From an uncultured Ktedonobacteraceae bacterium (GTDB lineage Bacteria > Chloroflexota > Ktedonobacteria > Ktedonobacterales > Ktedonobacteraceae), in the NCBI GenBank assembly GCA_955652655.1, contig CATPCK010000916.1:1-8928 (forward strand): a DNA stretch of 8,928 nucleotides, written 5' to 3'. Positions 1 through 5,710 of this stretch are shown piece by piece. The translations under genes were made by a program, and so were the position numbers. The first letter of the stretch is position 1. Each line of letters starts with the position of its first letter. The notes under the pieces are model-generated. The model did not search any database. It saw only the letters and a program-made list of their open reading frames with translations, and was not told the DNA's origin.

Positions 1-321
1 ACCGGACATGATACAGGTGAAGCAATCTTTCATCCTAACTGTGGGTCAATTCAGCAGGTTATAGCCAGGATGTTCGCACTTGGCAGTAAGGCCAGATGCA
101 ATGTCCAGGCTAACAACAATGCCAACACACCTGTGCTGGCTCAAACAACGCAGCCATTTGGCCCAGCTGTACCAGCCACTACAAACTCATGGCAGGCAGC
201 AAGCCAGCTGGCCAGTATGAGCCTGCATGGAACAAGCACTGATGATCCATTTGGTATGCGCAGCCTCCTTGACCTGTTGTTATTGGTCGTGTTTGAGTCT
301 CCAGCAGCTTTACAATTATGA
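1..321 (+). CDS. Possible 3' end of an unknown gene (cut by window edge)
   Basis: The frame beginning at base 1 stays open for 106 codons and stops with TGA at 319-321. The first internal ATG is at 70, but the frame is open upstream of it, so this could be the tail of a longer protein. The translation has a Gln/Asn/Ala/Thr/Pro-rich middle (roughly residues 36-75 from the window edge) and a hydrophobic Leu/Val-rich stretch near the end. I recognise no domain. Codon use is not clearly that of a real gene, and a minus-strand frame is also open across part of it (141-482). It may be non-coding or a decayed gene end. No ribosome binding site stands out before the ATG at 70. Confidence 0.25.
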   Translation, partial: TGHDTGEAIFHPNCGSIQQVIARMFALGSKARCNVQANNNANTPVLAQTTQPFGPAVPATTNSWQAASQLASMSLHGTSTDDPFGMRSLLDLLLLVVFESPAALQL

Positions 322-384
322 AAAACCAATGTGGACGCGGTGGCTCGTTCGGGAATAGTGCTGATGCTTTGAAATAGGACAAAC

Positions 385-1590
385 ATGATGAAACGATATA
401 TTCCATGGCATATATGCTTCTTGCTAGTGCTCCTGGCACTGTCCTTACAAGGCTGTCTTGGTATCGGCGGTAATACCAGCAATCAAAACTTTAAATCGGT
501 CAACACCGGTAATGGCAAGACACTACAGGTCAATACCAGCAACGAGGCGCTTTTCAAAGGGAAATTGTATTTTACTCAGGGACACGTGCTCTTAGCCATG
601 GATGGCTCACGCAATGTTCGCGCCTTGACATCCAGTAAAGAGTTTGTGAGTGACCCTTCGGTCTCGCCTGATGGCCGTACGCTCGCCTTCATCGTGCGTT
701 ATAAATATTCCTCTGACCTGGTCTCGATGCCCGTCGATGGTACACACTGGACGATCTTAAAAAATGGGAGTGGCCAGTATATCGCTAACCCACCATACCC
801 GGCGCCTAAAAGTACCCACAAATGGTTTTTTCAACCATCCTGGGAAGACAACACACACCTGCTCTTCTTGAGCGATCTCGAGAAATCAACGGTAAATCCA
901 GGCGTCGATTCACAACTTCTGGACTTACAGGTTTTTTCAACCTCCAAAAATAACCCGAATGACGTCCAGGAAGTCGCTTACGCGGCATACGGTGACGGTG
1001 GTGACCGTGACCCCAGTTATCGACCCCAGCATAAATATCAAGTAGTTTTCACGCGCTATTCGTACGACAGCTCACAGACGCAGCAGGTCATCCAGATCTT
1101 CTTGATCGATGCGAATGGAATTGTCAATCATCCCAATGCCGGTTTTCGGCCCGGTGTCGGTGTATATGATCCGGCGGTAGCACTGACACCTCCTACGACC
1201 AGCGTACAAAATTTGATGCCAGCCTTCTCGCCCGATGGCAACCAACTCGCCTACATACGGCGCATTGATGCTTCCCATATGGGACTGTATGTGATGCCGG
1301 TGCCCGATAACATCACCGCATTTCCTATTACTTCTACCGAGCAGAAAAAAGCTTTACAGCCATATGCAAAGTCATCCCTCATCGTTGAAGGACAGTATGT
1401 CGGTCAGCCTGTCTGGTCACCAGATGGAAAGCAGATCGCCTATGTATCCTTCGACAACAATGAGTTCAATATCTGGCTGGCGAATGTGCAAGTTGATGCC
1501 AAAACCGGAGCATACAGTTTGAAAGGCAATCCTGTGCTTCTTACCAGTGGCGGCGTTGACGCTGAATCCCGCCCGGCATGGACGAATTAA
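385..1590 (+). CDS. Secreted lipoprotein with TolB-like PD40 beta-propeller repeats
   Basis: Predicted 401-residue protein anchored by lipid outside the cytoplasmic membrane. The N-terminus is a classic lipoprotein signal: Met-Met-Lys-Arg, a Leu/Val/Ala-rich core (residues 10-21) and the lipobox LQGC, with Cys24 as the lipidated residue. An Asn/Thr/Gly-rich linker follows (about 28-53). Three PD40 motifs are visible: DPSVSPDGRTLAF (90-102), PAFSPDGNQLAY (279-290) and PVWSPDGKQIAY (342-353). A degenerate last blade ends in SRPAWTN. Such repeats form a TolB/DPP-like propeller, usually a binding or scaffolding fold rather than an enzyme, and no catalytic domain is attached. The actual ligand or partner is unknown. 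The start could be ATG 385 or ATG 388; AGGAC at 376-380 fits 388 slightly better. No Tol-Pal genes are nearby, so TolB itself is unlikely. A long perfect inverted repeat begins at the base after its stop codon. Confidence 0.88.
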   Translation: MMKRYIPWHICFLLVLLALSLQGCLGIGGNTSNQNFKSVNTGNGKTLQVNTSNEALFKGKLYFTQGHVLLAMDGSRNVRALTSSKEFVSDPSVSPDGRTLAFIVRYKYSSDLVSMPVDGTHWTILKNGSGQYIANPPYPAPKSTHKWFFQPSWEDNTHLLFLSDLEKSTVNPGVDSQLLDLQVFSTSKNNPNDVQEVAYAAYGDGGDRDPSYRPQHKYQVVFTRYSYDSSQTQQVIQIFLIDANGIVNHPNAGFRPGVGVYDPAVALTPPTTSVQNLMPAFSPDGNQLAYIRRIDASHMGLYVMPVPDNITAFPITSTEQKKALQPYAKSSLIVEGQYVGQPVWSPDGKQIAYVSFDNNEFNIWLANVQVDAKTGAYSLKGNPVLLTSGGVDAESRPAWTN

Positions 1591-1657
1591 ATGAAACCGT
1601 TGAGCGGTTGGATTTCAGGTACGCGACCCTTGAAATCCAACCGCTCAACGGTTTCAT
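1591..1657. repeat. Perfect 27-bp inverted repeat, possible terminator or palindromic element
   Basis: The arms 1591-1617 and 1631-1657 are exact reverse complements over 27 bases, around a 13-base centre (1618-1630). The left arm starts ATGAAACCGTTGAG and begins right after the TAA of the lipoprotein gene. The right arm ends CGGTTTCAT. RNA from either strand would fold into a very stable hairpin. No run of T follows, so it is not a textbook intrinsic terminator. Its place between the gene and the next promoter still suits a transcription barrier or an mRNA 3'-end stabiliser. Alternatively it is a dispersed palindromic element of the REP or MITE kind. Confidence 0.85.
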
Positions 1658-1675
1658 GCTACATGGCCCATAGAG

Positions 1676-1704
1676 TTGACTGCTTACACGTGCATTGGTA
1701 TACT
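1676..1704 (+). promoter_or_regulatory. Sigma-70-type promoter for the kinase gene
   Basis: TTGACT (1676-1681) is followed after exactly 17 bases by TATACT (1699-1704). Each box matches the consensus at 5 of 6 bases. Transcription would start near 1711, leaving a leader of about 50 bases before the TTG start at 1763. The spacer contains the palindrome CACGTG (1687-1692), which could be a regulator site. The promoter lies 18 bases beyond the long inverted repeat, so the kinase appears to be its own transcription unit. Confidence 0.7.
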
Positions 1705-1732
1705 TCTCTCATGGAGAGAAACGTACAGTACA

Positions 1733-1738
1733 TATAAT
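1733..1738 (+). promoter_or_regulatory. Possible second -10 box before the kinase gene
   Basis: A perfect TATAAT sits 24 bases before the kinase start codon. No recognisable -35 box lies 16-18 bases upstream and there is no TG extension. It could be an activator-dependent second promoter or simply chance in an AT-rich stretch. It directly follows the repeated tetramer GTAC-A-GTAC (1723-1731). Confidence 0.25.
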
Positions 1739-1750
1739 TCCCAGGTCGCT

Positions 1751-1756
1751 TGAGGT
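1751..1756 (+). promoter_or_regulatory. Ribosome binding site fixing a TTG start
   Basis: TGAGGT (1751-1756) lies 6 bases before TTG 1763-1765. It supports TTG as the kinase start, which is needed because the conserved N-terminal kinase segment (GRYEIREHIATGG) begins only about 12 residues later and no ATG or GTG precedes it suitably in frame. Confidence 0.6.
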
Positions 1757-1762
1757 AATACG

Positions 1763-2758
1763 TTGAATCATTTTGAAGGCAAACCGCCGATTGCAGGAAG
1801 ATACGAGATTCGCGAACATATCGCGACAGGTGGTATGGCTAGTGTCTACAAAACCTGGGATCACCGTGTTGAGCGTATCGTTGCTATTAAAGTTTTACGC
1901 ACCCTTGACAAGAACGATCTACGCGCCGTCGAGCGCTTTCGCCGTGAAGCTCGCGCCGCTGCCGCGCTCACTCACCCCAACGCCGTCACCATCTTTGATT
2001 TTGTTGAGGAGTGGGGCCAGTACTTTTTGGTAATGGAATATATCAATGGCCCGACATTGAAGCAGCTGATTGGACAAAGTCGCCAGTTGCCGTCGCTCCA
2101 GGCCATGGATATCGCGGCCCAGGTCTGCGATGTCCTGGAAGTAGCCCATGCACGCGGCTTTATTCATCGTGATATAAAACCACAAAACATTATGCTGGCG
2201 TGGGGTGGTGGAGCGACAAATGGTGAACTCAATGGAGAAAGACCCCTCGTCAAACTCACCGATTTCGGCATCGTGCGTGTCCTGGAAGAGGGCGGACTGA
2301 CCAATAGCGGCATTGTGCTTGGCACCGCTGATTACCTCTCTCCTGAACAGGCGCGAGGTGAAACGTTAACAGCCTCTTCGGACCTCTATTCACTTGGTGT
2401 GGTCATGTTTGAAATGTTGGCGGGGCGTCCTCCTTTTATTGGTCCAACCGCGGTCTCTATCGCTATGCAGCATGCATCGGCGAATCCACCCACTTTGCGA
2501 CAGTTTAATCCCACTGTTCCGCTTGCAGTTGAAAAAATTATCATGAAAACATTGGAGAAGGAGCCAGTCGATCGCTTCCAATCGGCAGCGGAGATGCAGC
2601 TGGCACTTCGACTCTGCGCGAAAGAACTCACACGCGCTAACCTGGCCAGCCGTGTCTCCATCAAGGGCGTGGATGGTAGGTTACCCGCGCAAGCTCAGCC
2701 AAACACGTTCGTAGGCTCTGATATCCCATCGAGCAAAAGAGGGCAATATTCATCCTGA
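1763..2758 (+). CDS. Soluble Hanks-type serine/threonine protein kinase
   Basis: A 331-residue protein kinase that transfers phosphate from ATP to Ser/Thr of partner proteins. Most of its length is a PknB-like catalytic domain (about residues 14-275). Visible motifs are: nucleotide loop IATGGMASV (20-28), catalytic Lys43 in AIK, helix-C Glu62, HRDIKPQN (135-142, with catalytic Asp137 and Asn142), DFG (167-169), activation segment with Thr180, Ser182 and Thr188 ending in SPE (193-195), Asp207 and Arg271. All catalytic residues are present. The first glycine of the nucleotide loop is Ala21. A Gly/Asn-rich insertion (147-160) sits between the catalytic loop and DFG. The C-terminal tail (about 280-331) is short and polar, with no transmembrane helix, PASTA or other sensor domain, so the enzyme is probably cytoplasmic and needs a separate input. 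Start is TTG with a good ribosome site and its own promoter. Substrates cannot be told from the sequence. Confidence 0.93.
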   Translation: MNHFEGKPPIAGRYEIREHIATGGMASVYKTWDHRVERIVAIKVLRTLDKNDLRAVERFRREARAAAALTHPNAVTIFDFVEEWGQYFLVMEYINGPTLKQLIGQSRQLPSLQAMDIAAQVCDVLEVAHARGFIHRDIKPQNIMLAWGGGATNGELNGERPLVKLTDFGIVRVLEEGGLTNSGIVLGTADYLSPEQARGETLTASSDLYSLGVVMFEMLAGRPPFIGPTAVSIAMQHASANPPTLRQFNPTVPLAVEKIIMKTLEKEPVDRFQSAAEMQLALRLCAKELTRANLASRVSIKGVDGRLPAQAQPNTFVGSDIPSSKRGQYSS

Positions 2759-2820
2759 GGCGACCATTATCCTGTAAGACGCAGAGCAGATCATCGCGGG
2801 AGTATGTTATTTTCTCTTTT

Positions 2821-2867
2821 TTGAGAGTTCATTTTTGAAAGTTCATGTAGAATGACCACAACGGTCA
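2821..2867 (+). promoter_or_regulatory. Tandem 12-base boxes plus an inverted repeat upstream of ridA
   Basis: TTGAGAGTTCAT (2821-2832) and TTGAAAGTTCAT (2835-2846) match at 11 of 12 bases with a 14-base period. They are followed by the inverted repeat TGACC-N5-GGTCA (2853-2867). A TAGAAT at 2848-2853 resembles a -10 box, but no -35 box is correctly spaced from it. The layout suits a regulator-controlled promoter for ridA and dnaA. The function is inferred; only the repeats are seen. Confidence 0.35.
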
Positions 2868-2892
2868 ACTTGTCACCAGGAAAGTATTATCT

Positions 2893-3279
2893 ATGCAGCG
2901 CACTCAAGTCAGCACAAACCAGGCACCCGCGGCTATTGGCCCCTACAGCCAGGCTATCCGCTGTGGCCAGTTTGTCTACACCTCTGGTCAGATCGCCCTT
3001 GATCCAGCAAGTGGTCAGCTCGTCAGTAAAGACGTACAGGCGCAGACACATCGCGTTTTGCAGAATCTGCAGGCAGTTTTAGCGGAGGCAGGAACCTCAC
3101 TCGCCAAGGTCGTCAAAACAACCGTCTTTCTGACACGTATGAGTGATTTCCAGGCCATGAACGCTGTCTACGCGACGTATTTCAACGGCCTGACCCCAGC
3201 ACGTTCAACGGTGGCCGTCGCGGAACTCCCGCGCCAGGCGCTGGTCGAGATTGAATGCATCGCTCTCATCGAAGACTAA
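2893..3279 (+). CDS. ridA: RidA family reactive enamine/imine deaminase
   Basis: A 128-residue protein, the full usual length of the RidA (YjgF/YER057c/UK114) family. Family members are cytoplasmic trimers that hydrolyse reactive enamine/imine intermediates, such as 2-aminoacrylate from PLP-dependent serine/threonine dehydratases, to ketoacids and ammonia. Diagnostic segments are AIGPYSQAI (14-22, with Tyr18), VYTSGQIALDP (28-38), the TVFLTRMSDF segment (77-86), ARST with the substrate-carboxylate-binding Arg104, and VEIECIA (118-124) with acidic residues at 119 and 121. The Arg is the feature of the deaminating subfamily, so activity is likely. AGGAAAG at 2878-2884 lies 8 bases before ATG 2893. 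The dnaA gene begins 17 bases after its stop, so the two are probably co-transcribed. No dehydratase gene is next to it. Confidence 0.93.
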   Translation: MQRTQVSTNQAPAAIGPYSQAIRCGQFVYTSGQIALDPASGQLVSKDVQAQTHRVLQNLQAVLAEAGTSLAKVVKTTVFLTRMSDFQAMNAVYATYFNGLTPARSTVAVAELPRQALVEIECIALIED

Positions 3280-3296
3280 CCACGGGAGATTGCCAA

Positions 3297-4778
3297 GTGA
3301 ATGCAGCAGCTATATGGCGTACCATGCTCGAGCGTTTGGAGACCGCACCTATTGACGATGTAAGTAAGGCGTGGTTGCAATCTGCTCATCTCACGGACGC
3401 CCCCAATGTAGGGGCAGACGATATCGATGCTGCCTCTCTCGCTCCACAGGAACAAGCCATGTATTTCATGCTGCAAGTGCCGGGCAGTCTTGCTCGCGAC
3501 GTTATCAGCACGCGCTGGCGACGTTCCATTGAAGATATCTTGATGGATATTACCGGTCAGCCGGTTGCTATCAGTGTGACCGATGCGATGGATGATGGCT
3601 ACTCCGAGCGGGAGATGAATTATCGCTCCTCAAGCAACTACGCCTACTACGAATCGCCTGTGAAGTTATCCCAGCACAATGAGCAACAATACATGGGGTA
3701 TGGCGCCTCCGATTCTTTAGAAGAGTGGGATAACGAACAGCGAGCGAACATCTTGATGCATAATCGCCTCAATCCTCGTTACACGTTTGATGCATTTATC
3801 GTGGGCGGCAGCAATCGCCTGGCCCACGCGGCATCGCTGGCTGTGGCAGAGGCACCAGGCGAATCGTATAACCCTCTCTTCTTATACGGCGGCGTTGGTC
3901 TGGGCAAGACGCACCTCTTGCACGCTATTGGGCACCAGGGTGTGCAGACCGGCCTGGCGGTGCTCTACGTCTCTTCTGAACAGTTCACCAACGAAATTAT
4001 CAATGCTATTCGTTATCGCACCACCGAAGAGTTTCGCGCCAAGTATCGCTCGGTCGATATCCTGCTGGTGGATGATATTCAATTCATCGCGGGCAAAGAA
4101 TCGACCGAGGAAGAGTTCTTTCATACGTTTAACAGCCTGCACGAGATGAGCAAACAGATCGTGATCTGTAGCGATCGCCCTCCCAAGGCGATCGTGAGCC
4201 TGGAAGAGCGCTTGCGTTCGCGTTTTGAATGGGGTCTCATCGCCGATATCCAGCCGCCGGACCTGGAAACGCGTATGGCCATCCTGCGCGTCAAGGCAGA
4301 CCTGCTGCGCTACCGCATTCCCGACGACATCATTGCCTATATTGCAGGGCGAGTGCAGACCAATATCCGTGAATTAGAGGGCTGTCTCAACCGGCTGATG
4401 GCTTACCAGCAACTCCATCACACCGATCTCACGATGGATGTGGCCCGCGCGGCCATGACATCGCTGGGCAACGACAACAGGGAATCGCGCCTGAATGGCA
4501 AGCAGATTGCCCAGGCCGTGGCCGAATACTACCATATTTCAGAAGAGGCCATGTGTGGGAAGCAGCGCGACAAACATATCGTGATGCCGCGCCAGATAGC
4601 TATGTACCTGATACGCCAGGAAACACAGGTCTCCCTCCTCGAAATTGGTCAACTTTTTGGTGGGCGTGACCATAGTACGGTTCTGCACGCCTGCGAGAAG
4701 ATTGATCGCGAAATAAATATCAACCCCACCCTGCGGCGTGAAATCGTTGCCATCCGCGAACAACTCTTGAGAGAATGA
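3297..4778 (+). CDS. dnaA: Chromosomal replication initiator protein DnaA
   Basis: ATP-dependent initiator that binds DnaA boxes at oriC, opens the duplex and helps load the helicase. GTG at 3297 is chosen as the start because GGGAG (3284-3288) is 8 bases upstream; a longer frame from ATG 3255 would overlap ridA. This gives 493 residues. Domain I (about 4-95) begins IWRTMLERLE. Domain II is a polar Tyr/Ser/Glu-rich linker (about 96-158). The AAA+ domain III starts at NPRYTFDAF (159-167), with Walker A GGVGLGKT (198-205), Walker B ILLVDD (255-260), sensor 1 SDR (292-294), box VII LEERLRSRFEWGL (302-314) and sensor 2 Arg358 in NIRELEG. Domain IV carries PRQIAMYL (431-438) and the DNA-binding signature GGRDHSTVLHA (455-465). 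Nothing essential is missing. The neighbours are ridA and a HAD phosphatase instead of dnaN, recF or rpmH, and no DnaA-box cluster is present. It may therefore be either the main dnaA moved away from oriC or a second copy. Confidence 0.96.
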   Translation: MNAAAIWRTMLERLETAPIDDVSKAWLQSAHLTDAPNVGADDIDAASLAPQEQAMYFMLQVPGSLARDVISTRWRRSIEDILMDITGQPVAISVTDAMDDGYSEREMNYRSSSNYAYYESPVKLSQHNEQQYMGYGASDSLEEWDNEQRANILMHNRLNPRYTFDAFIVGGSNRLAHAASLAVAEAPGESYNPLFLYGGVGLGKTHLLHAIGHQGVQTGLAVLYVSSEQFTNEIINAIRYRTTEEFRAKYRSVDILLVDDIQFIAGKESTEEEFFHTFNSLHEMSKQIVICSDRPPKAIVSLEERLRSRFEWGLIADIQPPDLETRMAILRVKADLLRYRIPDDIIAYIAGRVQTNIRELEGCLNRLMAYQQLHHTDLTMDVARAAMTSLGNDNRESRLNGKQIAQAVAEYYHISEEAMCGKQRDKHIVMPRQIAMYLIRQETQVSLLEIGQLFGGRDHSTVLHACEKIDREININPTLRREIVAIREQLLRE

Positions 4779-4795
4779 ATTGTGGTTACAGGGAC

Positions 4796-4818
4796 AGGGC
4801 GACCCTCGCGGTCGCCCT
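4796..4818. repeat. GC-rich hairpin between dnaA and the HAD gene
   Basis: AGGGCGACC (4796-4804) and GGTCGCCCT (4810-4818) form a perfect 9-bp stem around the loop CTCGC. It starts 17 bases after the dnaA stop. No T-run follows, so it is at best an atypical terminator. It may attenuate read-through into the HAD gene, protect the dnaA mRNA 3' end, or be a dispersed REP-like palindrome. Confidence 0.65.
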
Positions 4819-4865
4819 CCGGTGCACACATATTTGTTTGAGCCTGATGAACCACAAGGAGCAGC

Positions 4866-5651
4866 ATGTTATCATTTACGACCTACCTGATTGACCTGGA
4901 CGGCGTCATCTACCGTGGCAATGCATTATTGCCCGGCGCCAGGGAATTCGTTGACTGGCTGCAGGCGCATAACAAAAAATTCCTCTTTCTCACCAACAAT
5001 TCGTTTGCCAGTGAGACGCAGGTGTTGGAGAAGCTTGAACGCCTCAGCATTGCCACCGACGCGGCGCACCTGCTGAGCGCCGGGCAGGCTGCGGTACAGA
5101 ATATTGCCCGTCGCTTTCCCGCGGCTGTCGTCTATGTTGTAGGTGAGCCGCCCCTCATCGACCTGGTACAGCAACATCACCTGCAGATTGCTCCCCTCGA
5201 ATCACATCAAGCCGACGTGGTACTGGTAGGCCTGGATCGTCATTTCGACTATCAGAAGTTGACCGGAGCCGTGATCGCTATCCGTACGGGCGCGCAATTT
5301 ATTGCTATCAATCGCGACGCGCTCTTGCCCGTCGCGAACGGCTACGTACCGGGTTGTGGCACTATGGTAGCGGCTATTGAAGCAGGTAGTGGGATCACAC
5401 CACAGGTCATAGGGAAGCCGGAGCCGACGCTCCTGCAAGAGGCGATGCACCAGTTGCAGAGCCAGCCCGAGGAAACAGTGATGATTGGCGATAGCCTGGC
5501 AGTCGATATCCTGGGAGGGAAAGCCGCCGGTACCCATACCCTCCTGGTGCTTTCAGGCAACGATTCGCGTGAAAGTGCCGCGAAATCTCCCATCAAACCC
5601 GACTATATTTATCAAGACGTAGCAGCATTACTGGCAGATCTGAAGGGGTAG
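4866..5651 (+). CDS. HAD-IIA family phosphatase (NagD/AraL-like)
   Basis: A 261-residue, Mg-dependent phosphohydrolase of the haloacid dehalogenase superfamily, subclass IIA (NagD, AraL, p-nitrophenyl phosphatase). Motif I is DLDGVIYRG (10-18), with nucleophile Asp10 and acid/base Asp12. Motif II is LTNNS (42-46). Motif III Lys184 lies in VIGKPEP, and motif IV is MIGDSLAVDI (206-215) with Asp209 and Asp214 for metal binding. The region between motifs II and III, including GLDRHFDYQKL and PGCGTMVAAIE, is the type-IIA cap that sets specificity. Relatives dephosphorylate sugar phosphates, nucleotides, glycerol phosphate or phosphoglycolate; the substrate here cannot be named. AAGGAG (4856-4861) precedes the ATG. 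No signal peptide is present, so it is cytoplasmic. A hairpin separates it from dnaA and the peptidase gene follows 59 bases later. Confidence 0.92.
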   Translation: MLSFTTYLIDLDGVIYRGNALLPGAREFVDWLQAHNKKFLFLTNNSFASETQVLEKLERLSIATDAAHLLSAGQAAVQNIARRFPAAVVYVVGEPPLIDLVQQHHLQIAPLESHQADVVLVGLDRHFDYQKLTGAVIAIRTGAQFIAINRDALLPVANGYVPGCGTMVAAIEAGSGITPQVIGKPEPTLLQEAMHQLQSQPEETVMIGDSLAVDILGGKAAGTHTLLVLSGNDSRESAAKSPIKPDYIYQDVAALLADLKG

Positions 5652-5710
5652 AGATGCGGTTATGTAATGTATCAACTATACATGATGACATGAAAAGAGA
5701 ATAATTAGCT

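Noticed and set aside
311..316. TACAAT as a -10 box for the lipoprotein gene
   Set aside because: No -35-like hexamer lies 16-18 bases upstream (TTGGTC at 283 and TTGAGT at 293 are wrongly spaced), so the promoter of that gene is not identified.
141..482. 113-codon minus-strand open frame
   Set aside because: It overlaps the lipoprotein signal-peptide region antisense and shows no recognisable protein features.
2808..2822. T-rich stretch after the kinase gene as an intrinsic terminator
   Set aside because: No adequate stem precedes it; the only pairing nearby is a 4-base CTCT/AGAG.
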